Position numbers and translations under genes: made by a program. From Acetobacteraceae bacterium (lineage in GTDB: Bacteria > Pseudomonadota > Alphaproteobacteria > Acetobacterales > Acetobacteraceae), in contig JASHVB010000010.1 in the NCBI GenBank assembly GCA_030039695.1, positions 1-9,531 on the forward strand: a stretch of DNA of 9,531 nucleotides. The letters are read 5' to 3'. Below the pieces are notes generated by a model. The model saw only the letters and a list, made by a program, of their open reading frames with translations. It was not told where the DNA came from and did not search any database. Positions 1 to 6,553 of this stretch are shown here, piece after piece. The first letter of the stretch is position 1, and every line of letters begins with the position of its first letter.

Positions 1-31
1 CTACGGGTCCCCCACACCTCGGTGTGACGAA

Positions 32-151
32 TCAGCGGTAGCACCGATACGGGTGGTCGTAGCACCACCCGGACGGGCCCGGTGCGATGACGCAGCCGCT
101 CAGCATCAGAGCTAAGGCGAGCAGCAACGCTGTCTTGACTGACGATTTCAA
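32..151 (-). CDS. Small putative lipoprotein (39 aa, TTG start)
   Basis: The minus strand encodes a 39-residue protein. It has a short basic N-terminus (MKSSVK), a hydrophobic stretch (ALLLALALML) and a lipobox LSGC at residues 17-20. After cleavage the mature peptide would be only about 20 residues, ending in a Tyr/Arg/Cys-rich tail (YDHPYRCYR). The start is TTG at 151. A GGGAGAGG ribosome binding site at 165-158 lies 6 bases from it. A second in-frame TTG at 157 would overlap the kinase TGA (156-154) but leaves no spacing after the Shine-Dalgarno. The gene therefore follows the kinase directly and is probably co-transcribed and translationally coupled. Being short and TTG-started, it would be missed by many gene callers. 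The signal and lipobox are seen in the sequence; outer or inner membrane location is inferred and the function is unknown. Confidence 0.6.
   Translation of the reverse strand: MKSSVKTALLLALALMLSGCVIAPGPSGWCYDHPYRCYR
41..85. repeat. Nested inverted repeat inside the end of the lipoprotein gene
   Basis: GGGTGGT (51-57) pairs with ACCACCC (64-70) around a 6-base loop. An outer pair GCACCG (41-46) / CGGTGC (80-85) encloses it. A further CACAC/GTGTG hairpin with a four-base loop lies at 13-26, just past the lipoprotein stop on the minus strand. There is no U-tract, so a classical intrinsic terminator is not shown. The structure could stabilise the mRNA end or assist termination, or simply reflect the Gly/Pro/Trp/His codons. 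Confidence 0.4.
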
Positions 152-153
152 TT

Positions 154-888
154 TCAACCTCTCCCATGTTCTCTGTTGGCTGCGAGTCCGGGTCCCCTAC
201 TTGGCTCACAAAATCCGCACCGTGGCCGCGGCGCGGGCAGTAGCAGCTCGGCCACCGTCACGTGCGTTCGCGCCAGCCTGATTGTGCCCTCCGCGGTGGC
301 AGCCAGATCGCTGGCTATTTTCAGTCCGTCTCCAGCATTGGGGCTGCCGTGGAATCCCCAGCCGTCATCGGCGACGACAAGGCTGGTGCAGCCGTCAATG
401 CTGCTCACCAAATGAACAGAGATCGTGCCGACAACGCGTGCGTGCATGCCGTGCTTCACGGCGTTGCCAACGAATTCGTGAGCGACACGCAACACCAACT
501 GCCGCAGCGGTTCGGGACAGTCTCCGGCGACGCTCACATCCAGGTGGATCACCTGCATGCCGTCTGCGATCATTCGCAGCGTGCTCTCGCTCAGCGCGCG
601 AAGTCGCTCAGACATCGAAGGCGGGGAAAGGGTAATGCCGAACAGCGCGTCGGATATCTGAGCCGATAACACGATCCGGCGTTGCAAATCAGCCAATAGC
701 CGGCGGCCACGCGCAGTGACCTTCAGCTCATGTGCGTGCTCGATCTGCAGCAGAATTTGCTGAAGAACATTCTTGGTATGGTGCCGGAGCTGGCGAAAAT
801 CGCCCTCACCCACCGGCCCGCCACGCGCCGTGAACCCAGCTCCAATCGGCGCTTCGCGGGCGGTCATTGCAGCTTGCTCGTTGGGCAC
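154..888 (-). CDS. Soluble HWE/HisKA_2-type sensor histidine kinase
   Basis: A 244-residue protein with a complete but minimal histidine kinase core. The H-box is RQLRHHTKNVLQQI (residues 32-45, probable phospho-acceptor His37). The N-box is HEFVGNAVKHG (137-147), with the His-Glu and Asn of HWE-like kinases. The G-boxes are DDGWGF (174-179) and GDGL (186-189). These bind ATP and autophosphorylate the His for transfer to a response regulator. There is no transmembrane segment and no PAS or GAF domain; the first 30 residues are too short for a sensor. It should act in the cytosol, perhaps fed by a partner. No response regulator lies in the window. The GTG start at 888 is chosen because GAGGA lies 8 bases upstream; an ATG at 867 (residue 8) lacks a good site. 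The gene is divergent from DUF6502 and reads into the small lipoprotein. Confidence 0.85.
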   Translation of the reverse strand: MPNEQAAMTAREAPIGAGFTARGGPVGEGDFRQLRHHTKNVLQQILLQIEHAHELKVTARGRRLLADLQRRIVLSAQISDALFGITLSPPSMSERLRALSESTLRMIADGMQVIHLDVSVAGDCPEPLRQLVLRVAHEFVGNAVKHGMHARVVGTISVHLVSSIDGCTSLVVADDGWGFHGSPNAGDGLKIASDLAATAEGTIRLARTHVTVAELLLPAPRPRCGFCEPSRGPGLAANREHGRG

Positions 889-929
889 TGGCCAAGTCCT
901 CGCTGTGGACTCAAGGGCAATTTTGTCGC

Positions 930-958
930 AGCATACGTGGGAATTCTTCCCACGTCAA
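930..958 (-). promoter_or_regulatory. Sigma-70 promoter of the kinase gene
   Basis: On the minus strand TTGACG (958-953) and TATGCT (935-930) are separated by exactly 17 bases. Each box has one or two mismatches to consensus. Transcription would start near 923, giving a leader of about 35 bases before the GTG at 888. The spacer is filled by a palindrome, so occupancy of that palindrome would compete with RNA polymerase. Confidence 0.65.
935..955. promoter_or_regulatory. Palindromic operator 1 (in the promoter spacer)
   Basis: Perfect 9-bp arms ACGTGGGAA and TTCCCACGT flank a 3-base centre (TTC). The site lies between the -35 and -10 of the kinase promoter and touches both. It shares the pattern YGTGGG-N7-CCCACR with a second site at 964-982. 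The position suggests a repressor site. The binding protein is not identified. Confidence 0.65.
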
Positions 959-963
959 CCCTA

Positions 964-982
964 TGTGGGCATTTGTCCCACA
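964..982. promoter_or_regulatory. Palindromic operator 2
   Basis: TGTGGG and CCCACA flank seven bases (CATTTGT), matching the pattern of operator 1. The centres are 28 bp apart. The site is just upstream of the kinase -35 box and 38 bases before the DUF6502 start, so it could serve both divergent units. A plus-strand promoter for DUF6502 is not obvious by eye. Confidence 0.6.
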
Positions 983-1019
983 CTCGCCTAAGCTGCCCGA
1001 AGAACACGTTGCCAACGGA

Positions 1020-1880
1020 ATGCCCCCGCCACCCTCTTTCGCCCTTCAGTCCGGCGCGCTGCTTCGGCCGGTGCGGCGCCTCCTGCGCCCCCTGGTCCGG
1101 CTGCTGATTGAGGGCGGGGTCACCTATCCCGTGCTGGCCGAGCTGCTGCGCAGCCTCTACGTCGAAGTCGCCGCAGGGGATCTGCTGAAGGATCCACGCG
1201 CCCGAACCGATAGCCGGATCAGCCTGCTCACCGGCGTGCATCGCAAGGAAATCCGCCGCTGGCGCTTGGAAACCCATGCGCCGGAAGCCGTGCCGCCGGT
1301 GATCACACGCACAAGCCAAATCATTGCCCGCTGGCTGCGCGGTGCTGAGTACGTTGATACCGAAGGGCAGCCGCGCCCCCTGCCGCGCCTGCCGCCTCCG
1401 GAGGGTGGCCCCTCGTTCGAAAGCCTTGTGCAGTCCGTGACCTCAGACGTGCGGCCACGTGCGGTGCTGGACGATTGGCTGAACCACGGCATCGTCTCCC
1501 TGAACGCTGCCGACAGCGTGGTCCTCGACACCGCAGCGTTCGTGCCGCGACCCGGCAGCGCCGAGCAGTTGTTCTATTTCGGACGAAATCTGCGTGACCA
1601 TCTGTCCGCCGCGGCCGCAAATATCACCGCCGCGGGATCGGCCCCCTTCATCGAGCGTGCTGCCCATTATGACAATCTGAGCCCCGGGACTGTGGCCCGG
1701 CTGGAAACCATCGGCCGGGAAGCCGCGCAGCGCCTGCTGACCGAGTTTAATCGCCAGGCGCTGGACTTGCTGGATACCAACGATCGTGAGCTGGAGAGCG
1801 CGCCGGAGACGCCCCGGCATCGGCTCAATCTCGGCATCTATCTGTTCGTCGAGAACGACGCCGCCGGTGAGGAACCATGA
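1020..1880 (+). CDS. DUF6502 family protein
   Basis: A 286-residue protein of the DUF6502 family, whose function is not established. The N-terminal part matches the family pattern: RLLRPLVRLLIEGGVTYPVL followed by AELLRSLYVEVA (about residues 20-51). A helix-turn-helix-like segment SRISLLTGVHRKEIRRW follows at about 65-81 and suggests nucleic-acid binding (inference). There is no signal peptide or membrane segment, so it should be cytosolic. The reading frame is open back to 867. I chose the ATG at 1020 because family members begin just before this helical region, and because the only other ATG (963) lies inside operator 2. No strong Shine-Dalgarno is visible. The stop overlaps the DUF5666 start (ATGA), so the two are translationally coupled, as expected for functional partners. 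Confidence 0.8.
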   Translation: MPPPPSFALQSGALLRPVRRLLRPLVRLLIEGGVTYPVLAELLRSLYVEVAAGDLLKDPRARTDSRISLLTGVHRKEIRRWRLETHAPEAVPPVITRTSQIIARWLRGAEYVDTEGQPRPLPRLPPPEGGPSFESLVQSVTSDVRPRAVLDDWLNHGIVSLNAADSVVLDTAAFVPRPGSAEQLFYFGRNLRDHLSAAAANITAAGSAPFIERAAHYDNLSPGTVARLETIGREAAQRLLTEFNRQALDLLDTNDRELESAPETPRHRLNLGIYLFVENDAAGEEP

Positions 1881-3025
1881 AGGCGGCGCGCCGGGTGATC
1901 TGCATGGTGTTGGCACTGTGGGGCGCCTGCGTCCCCCTCGCCGGCACACCCGCTTCCGACCGAGGTATCGGTGGCACTGGCGGGCCGGCCAGCGGACCAG
2001 AGATCAGCGATCGCGGCATCGGTGGTACCGGTATCGTCGGCGTCATTACCGGCTTTGGTAGCGTCATCGTCAATGGACTGGAGATCGCCTACGCGCCCAG
2101 CACTCCGTTGACCGTGGATGGGGTGTCCGACACGGGCGCTGCGCTGCGCGTCGGGCAGGTGGCCGCCGTTGTCGCCAGCGACGACCACGGATTGCATGCC
2201 GTCGATATCGCGGTGCGCCACGAAGTGTCGGGCCCCGTGACATCGGTCAGCGCCGATAGCGACCCAAGCGGTCGGATGCTCACCGTTGCGGGGCAACAAG
2301 TTGCGATCGGTCCCGGCACGGACGGTCTGCGCACGGTGCGTCCCGGTGACTGGATCGCAGTGAGCGGACTGCGTCAGCCCGATGGTGTGATTGCCGCCAG
2401 TCGGATCGACCAACGGATGCCCGGGCCGGTCCTGGTGCGCGGACCCGCAATGCCGAGCGCTGGAGGCTGGCAGATTGGAGACCTTCGGATTAGGCCGCCA
2501 CAGGGGACCAGTGTAGCACCCGGGGAAAGCATCACTGCCCGGGGCACCATCGCGAACGGAACATTGTCGGTTGCGACCGCCAGCCGCGATCTGCTGGGCT
2601 CGAATCCCGCTGCGTATTTCGGCAGCCATGTGCGGCGGATGGTGATCGAAGGTTATGTCAGTGCCGCCGATGGCCATGTTCGGTTGGGACAAGGAGTACT
2701 GGCGACGGCAGCCCCGGGAATCGCCGTGCCAGTCGGTGCGCACCGCGCAATCGTCGACCTCGAACGCGGACCCCATGGTGATTTTATCGCCACACACCTG
2801 CAAGGGGCTGGCCGAGCGGTTGCGCCACATCGCGCCCCGTTCGCGCCGGGTCGGCACGGTGCATGGGCGCCACATGGCGTGGCGCCCCACCCATTCAGAC
2901 CTCCCCCGTATCGGTCGCATGCCTGGCAGAACCGTCACCCGGCATTTGGCCATGGCGGTTATATGCAGCGACACTTCGGATGCGCTGCTGGCTGGGGGTG
3001 CCGGCGCAATTACCGGCGGCCATGA
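1877..3025 (+). CDS. Exported DUF5666 domain protein with His-rich tail
   Basis: A 382-residue protein. Residues 1-26 form a signal peptide (basic start, hydrophobic VICMVLALWG, then a small-residue region AGTPA). A Cys at 18 is preceded by WGA rather than a good lipobox, so simple export is more likely than lipidation. The motif SDRGIGGTG occurs twice (27-35 and 44-52) and is followed by ITGFGSVIVNG (57-67), typical of DUF5666. Repeated beta-rich modules follow to about residue 300, with phrases such as VSGPVTSV and GDWIAVSG. The last 70 residues are rich in His, Pro, Arg and Gly and could bind metal (inference). GAGGAA lies just before the ATG, which overlaps the upstream stop by 4 bases. 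It probably acts in the periplasm or cell envelope; the biochemical role is unknown. Confidence 0.8.
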   Translation: MKAARRVICMVLALWGACVPLAGTPASDRGIGGTGGPASGPEISDRGIGGTGIVGVITGFGSVIVNGLEIAYAPSTPLTVDGVSDTGAALRVGQVAAVVASDDHGLHAVDIAVRHEVSGPVTSVSADSDPSGRMLTVAGQQVAIGPGTDGLRTVRPGDWIAVSGLRQPDGVIAASRIDQRMPGPVLVRGPAMPSAGGWQIGDLRIRPPQGTSVAPGESITARGTIANGTLSVATASRDLLGSNPAAYFGSHVRRMVIEGYVSAADGHVRLGQGVLATAAPGIAVPVGAHRAIVDLERGPHGDFIATHLQGAGRAVAPHRAPFAPGRHGAWAPHGVAPHPFRPPPYRSHAWQNRHPAFGHGGYMQRHFGCAAGWGCRRNYRRP

Positions 3026-3150
3026 CGCCCCCATTCCAGCGCCGCCGCGCTGACACCGGACATTCGTCCTAAGGCTGAAGTTAACCGCGAGCCGAACTGC
3101 TGTCGTCCGGCAGCGCCGGAGCGAACCGGACAGAGGAAGCGGGAGAGCGC

Positions 3151-3288
3151 GTGGCCAGTTGCCGACGCAACGCACGGTGCCGCGCTGCGGTGAATCGCAG
3201 CTTCTGGGATGATCGGATCGACGGCCCGCGACTGAGTTGGATCGAGAGCGGCCTGCCTGGTCAGGGTCGAGCACGGTCGTTCCCATGA
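3151..3288 (+). CDS. Possible small ORF (45 aa, GTG start)
   Basis: This lies in the 324-base gap between DUF5666 and the VOC gene. A GTG at 3151 follows GGGAG (3141-3145) at 5 bases. The product begins MASCRRNARCR and continues SFWDDRIDGPRLSWIESG, which looks protein-like. The frame is open further upstream (to a TAA just before about 3082), so this could also be the 3' remnant of a longer gene. It is not recognised. The rest of the gap holds only a weak GTCCGG/CCGGAC inverted repeat at about 3104-3130 and the VOC promoter. Confidence 0.3.
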   Translation: MASCRRNARCRAAVNRSFWDDRIDGPRLSWIESGLPGQGRARSFP

Positions 3289-3295
3289 TCGCTAT

Positions 3296-3324
3296 TTTAC
3301 GCCGCGTCGCTCAGCTAATATATA
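3296..3324 (+). promoter_or_regulatory. Probable promoter of the VOC gene
   Basis: TTTACG (3296-3301) and TATATA (3319-3324) are spaced by 17 bases in an unusually AT-rich patch for this window. An AAGGGG ribosome binding site (3335-3340) and the ATG at 3350 follow. The leader would be about 20 bases. Confidence 0.5.
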
Positions 3325-3349
3325 TTCGTGCGAGAAGGGGACGCCTGAG

Positions 3350-3913
3350 ATGATCAACCTGAGTGGTATCGGCCACGTTCTGTTGCGAGTCGCCGACGAG
3401 GAAGCGTCGAAGCGGTTCTATCGCGACGTGCTGGGATTTCGCATCGCCGAGCAGGACCCGGAGCACGGTGGCGTGTTCATGACTCTGGGCGACGGCTTTC
3501 ACACAATCGACATTGCGCAGCATCCCGCACCGCAGGATGCGCCGAGGCCGCAGCGCGGACAGCTTGGTCTCGCGCATGTTGCGTTCAAGGTTGCCAGCTA
3601 TGCGGCGTTGCGCGAAGCCTACGCCCACCTGCTCAAAAACGGCGTCGAGATCCAGCGTGCCGCCGACCATGTCTGCCAGCGCAGCATCTATTTCACCGAT
3701 CCCGACGGCAACGGCTTGGAAATCTACTATGAGATGCCGCGGGCGCTGGAGCTGTTTCCGAATGGCCGCGGCGACGAGGACGAAGTGCTACCGCTGAGCC
3801 GCGCGGACGACCCGCTGCCTCAATGGCTCGTTGAGGAATGGCCGGGCCCCGCAGCGATGGCGAAGGTTGAACGGCTGGGCCGCCAGGCGTCACCCGCGGC
3901 GAATACGCCTTGA
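3350..3913 (+). CDS. VOC (glyoxalase/extradiol dioxygenase-fold) protein
   Basis: A 187-residue cytosolic protein of the vicinal oxygen chelate superfamily. The start is typical (GIGHVLLRV, with FYRDVLGFR at about 23-31). A second half begins GLAHVAFKV, and the closing motif is YFTDPDGNGLEIYYE (about 114-128). Likely metal ligands are His9, His76 and Glu124, the normal H...H...E pattern, so it is probably an active metalloenzyme rather than a binding-only homologue. Members include glyoxalase I, catechol 2,3-dioxygenase-like and fosfomycin-resistance-type proteins. Substrate cannot be told from sequence alone, though the compact two-module form ending in LEIYYE is common in the dioxygenase-like branch. 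A roughly 55-residue tail rich in Pro and charged residues follows the fold. It appears to be a single-gene unit. Confidence 0.85.
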   Translation: MINLSGIGHVLLRVADEEASKRFYRDVLGFRIAEQDPEHGGVFMTLGDGFHTIDIAQHPAPQDAPRPQRGQLGLAHVAFKVASYAALREAYAHLLKNGVEIQRAADHVCQRSIYFTDPDGNGLEIYYEMPRALELFPNGRGDEDEVLPLSRADDPLPQWLVEEWPGPAAMAKVERLGRQASPAANTP

Positions 3914-4263
3914 GCGTGGCGAACCCCGCTATGGCCGTGGTCGCTCGGAGGACCGCGCTTGGCGCAACCGCGGCGCGGGCACGCAGATCAGCGGAGGGTC
4001 GAAATCGACCCAAGCGGCCCGCGGGGGCGCGCCCACGGGCGGCGGCTTTGGATTTTAATCTACACAGCGGTATCCCCAATCGGGACCTGGCCGGGCAAGA
4101 CCACGCGGTCGCAATTGCCCGCGCGCGGGATTGACGGCGGCGCCGCTCCGCCAGCCTGCGGCGCTCGAGTGACAACGAGATGGGGCTGCATTCGTGCTAC
4201 CAATGGCCTTGCTGGCGTGCAACGCCGCGTCATCGCTTGCGTTCAAAATCAAGCCGGTCGAGT
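3914..4263. other. 350-base convergent gap of uncertain content
   Basis: It lies between the ends of the VOC and hydrolase genes. A plus-strand frame ending at 4058 reads like the end of a Gly-rich protein (RYGRGRSEDRAWRNRG, then ARGGAPTGGGFGF, stop TAA). A second plus frame starting with a TTG that overlaps the VOC stop runs to 4134. On the minus strand a frame ends ARPGPDWGYRCVD at 4055. None has a convincing ribosome binding site and none is recognised, so this may be a decayed gene. An inverted repeat GCGCCGC (4140-4146) / GCGGCGC (4158-4164), about 100 bases past the hydrolase stop, could assist termination. Confidence 0.4.
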
Positions 4264-5733
4264 CTAATGACTATCCCGCGGAAGGATGCCCTCCTCGATG
4301 CGGCTGAGCACATAAGGGAAAAACGGATTCCAAGTAATCCGCGTGAGCACGTCGAGGCTGACAATCAACACGCCCACTTCGCCACGAGCTGCCACGGCCC
4401 CGAGATTGACACCGTAATTTTCGTTTGGATCGGGCGACGATCCGTACAGCCCGTCGGTGGCCGGAAACGGCAGCGCAACATGGGACAGTGAAAAAACGTC
4501 ACGCGGATAGGCAGTGCCGAGGCTGCGTGTGTGTTCCGCTAACGCGCCGGGGTCGGTACTGTGCGCGTTCGCCATCGGATCACTCGGTGTGTTGGTGATG
4601 ATCGTCAGGCGCCATTTCCGCGGTGGCGGTGGGACAATCTTGTCGATCGACTGCGTGAACGCCGTCCGCAGCAGCAGACCCAGCCTTGCGTTGCGGTTGA
4701 GATCGAACAATACAAGTTCGCTGCCATTGGCAGGTAGGAATTGGTAGAGCGATGCGACCACCGCGCGCGTGCTGACCGTGGAATCCATCACCGACTGAAA
4801 CGTAAGGACGGGCGCGAGCTTGTCCAGCCGGCCGTTTCGAGCAAGACGCGCGGTCTGTGCCTGCAAAGCCGCTGTCAGCAGGTACGCTTGGCGCCCCGCG
4901 TTGACCGGAAAAGAGTTGTATTTGAACGGATTGAACTCCGGCACCACGCTGAGCCACGCGGCCTTGGCAAAGGGCGGCAGCAGCGCAGGCAACCCTGCCA
5001 AGCCGGCGAAGCGTGCGAATGAACTGATCCCGATCATCGGCGAGATCAGGACGATCCGATCCGGTCGTGCCAGGTGTGGGTCCTCAATGGCATCCAAAGC
5101 GTATTTCAGCGCGAGCGCGCCTCCAGCCGAATACCCCACCAGATGCAATGGTGCGCCGGCGGGCACTTTGTGCCGTGCTTCCCGCACCGCAAGGCGCGTC
5201 GCCGCCAGCCAGTCCCGCCATGTGCTGGTGGTCAGCGCGCCGGGCACGGTGCCATGGCCAGGCGTGCGCAGCCCAATGGCCACGTAACCGAGGTCGCGGT
5301 ATTGCCGCGCAACATGCCGCAAGCTGAACGGCGAGTCGGTCAATCCGTGCAGAAGTACGACGGCCCCTTTCGGCGGACCAGCGGGTTCCAGTATGTAGGA
5401 CCGGTTCCAGTCTTGCGCGAAATGACCGGGATACACTGGGCTGCCCGCGAAGTAGCGATCGTCGGGCCTGCGATCCTGTTCTTTCAGTCGGTCGGTGACC
5501 TCGTTGCGGACGGCGGCAAACACCCTGGCCTCAGCCGCGAGATAACCGTTCCAGTCAAGCTGATCGATCTCGGCCGCTTTTGGCTCGTCGGGAACGGTCG
5601 TGTGCCAGAGTTCTAGTGGAGGCCCACTCTCGCTCTGCACGATTCGGCCGATGAACAACGCTGCAGCGACAATCACCACCAGCAGCACCATGCGTCGTGT
5701 CCATCGCAATGCCGCACCCTGGATCTGTCGCAT
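4264..5733 (-). CDS. Membrane-anchored alpha/beta hydrolase (serine aminopeptidase S33/lysophospholipase type)
   Basis: A 489-residue protein. Residues 14-32 form a single N-terminal transmembrane segment (MVLLVVIVAAALFIG), so the enzyme is probably anchored facing the periplasm. The hydrolase core starts with VVLLHGLTDSPFS (oxyanion region, about 126-138). It continues with RTPGHGTVPG and the nucleophile elbow GYSAG (Ser202). The likely acid is Asp317 in SVMDSTVS and the likely base is His418 in SLSHVALPF. The full triad is present, so it should be an active esterase, lipase or peptidase on an unknown substrate. It is longer than common S33 hydrolases (about 300 residues) because of the N-terminal anchor plus linker and the C-terminal extension. 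The ATG at 5733 is chosen over the GTG at 5739 because AAGGAA (5746-5741) lies 7 bases from the ATG but only one from the GTG. An operator-like repeat lies about 50 bases upstream. Confidence 0.85.
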   Translation of the reverse strand: MRQIQGAALRWTRRMVLLVVIVAAALFIGRIVQSESGPPLELWHTTVPDEPKAAEIDQLDWNGYLAAEARVFAAVRNEVTDRLKEQDRRPDDRYFAGSPVYPGHFAQDWNRSYILEPAGPPKGAVVLLHGLTDSPFSLRHVARQYRDLGYVAIGLRTPGHGTVPGALTTSTWRDWLAATRLAVREARHKVPAGAPLHLVGYSAGGALALKYALDAIEDPHLARPDRIVLISPMIGISSFARFAGLAGLPALLPPFAKAAWLSVVPEFNPFKYNSFPVNAGRQAYLLTAALQAQTARLARNGRLDKLAPVLTFQSVMDSTVSTRAVVASLYQFLPANGSELVLFDLNRNARLGLLLRTAFTQSIDKIVPPPPRKWRLTIITNTPSDPMANAHSTDPGALAEHTRSLGTAYPRDVFSLSHVALPFPATDGLYGSSPDPNENYGVNLGAVAARGEVGVLIVSLDVLTRITWNPFFPYVLSRIEEGILPRDSH

Positions 5734-5781
5734 CCGCACGTTCCTTCGATTCAGGCTACCGCATCACCGATGCCGCGACTT

Positions 5782-5798
5782 TGTCAGGTCTCCTGACA
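5782..5798. promoter_or_regulatory. Operator-like perfect inverted repeat
   Basis: TGTCAGG (5782-5788) and CCTGACA (5792-5798) flank the three bases TCT. The size and position, about 50 bases upstream of the hydrolase start and about 130 bases before a TetR-like start on the other strand, are what one expects of a TetR-family operator in a divergent region. No clear promoter boxes are visible around it. The binding protein is inferred, not shown. Confidence 0.5.
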
Positions 5799-5930
5799 GC
5801 GGGCTGCGCAACTCGAAACCTTGTGTCGATGGGACGATCAGCTGCGACACCGCGTCAAGATATTTGATCCCAGCAGCATAGTCCCCAACGGTCTGCCGTC
5901 GCAGTACTGAAGAATCCTGCAGGGCTGATC

Positions 5931-6188
5931 ATGCCGGAGAAGCATCCGCGCGCCGGTCAACGCCGTTCCCAGATTGTCGCGGCTTGTTTAGATGCGCTAT
6001 GCCTGCGCATCCTGACCCCGCCACCTTGCTGCCGCGCTTGCGGAACCTCGGCCGCGATGCGCCCTGCCGCGAAAGTTCGGCGCTACGCACAGGGGATAAT
6101 GGCCATGTCTCTTGAAGTTTGCCGGCGGGCACGCAGGCGACGAGCCGTTTCCCGGGGATGGCGGTGGCCAGATCCTTCCGTTTCGTGA
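5931..6188 (+). pseudogene. Remnant of a TetR/AcrR-family regulator N-terminus
   Basis: The ATG at 5931 follows AGGG at about 7 bases. The first 23 residues, MPEKHPRAGQRR then SQIVAACLDAL, match the usual start of TetR-family proteins: a basic tail followed by R(R/A)xQIxxAAxxxL of helix 1. After about 5999 the reading frame turns into Cys/Arg-rich sequence with no helix-turn-helix, in this or the other two frames, and ends at 6188. TetR proteins are normally about 190-220 residues. I therefore read it as a gene broken by deletion or rearrangement soon after helix 1. Divergence from the hydrolase with a palindrome between them supports this. A 23-residue chance match is the alternative. Confidence 0.4.
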
Positions 6189-6553
6189 GCCGATCCTATG
6201 GAAGTGGCTGAGAACCGGTGCGGACCTATTCCGCATTGTTCGAAACCTGCTCATGCACGACGTCACACACCGTTTCGGATTCGGCGACGAAGACACCCAC
6301 GTGCGGGAGAAGCACTCTGGCTCAATCGGTCGGGAGCTATTGCCGACTTGCTCGCGGCCTGTAGCCGCGTCGCGACTCAAGCTGAGCCTCGAGATCAACC
6401 CCGTACCGGTGGACATCGGATGAGGCTTTTTGAACGCCAGGAGCGTATTGTCTGCTACGGCCGTAAGAGCCGGAGCCGGTCGAGCGGTTCGCCACGGGCC
6501 CTACGTGGGGACGAACCGACGGCAATGTCCGACACTAGCCTGATCGTCTGCGT
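6000..6553. other. Gene-poor, probably degraded stretch
   Basis: There is no confident gene. A TTG-started plus frame at 6112-6423 (103 aa) contains protein-like phrases (DLFRIVRNLLMHDVTHRFGF, GDEDTHVREK) but has no ribosome binding site. An overlapping minus frame (5997-6416) is Ser/Pro/Arg-rich and looks like an antisense artefact. A minus frame ending at 6337 (DVHRYGVDLEAQLESRRGY) is a further short protein-like fragment. These mutually exclusive fragments on both strands suggest decayed sequence rather than one intact gene. Confidence 0.4.

Noticed and set aside
1838..3286. 482-codon open frame on the minus strand opposite DUF5666
   Set aside because: It is a mirror of a GC-rich coding frame: no domain, Arg/Ser/His-rich composition and no ribosome site, while the plus strand carries a recognisable DUF5666 protein with a signal peptide.
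4055..4252. 65-codon minus frame ending in GPDWGYRCVD
   Set aside because: Only the last ten residues look protein-like; there is no ribosome site and plus-strand frames are equally open, so it is only noted within the gap.
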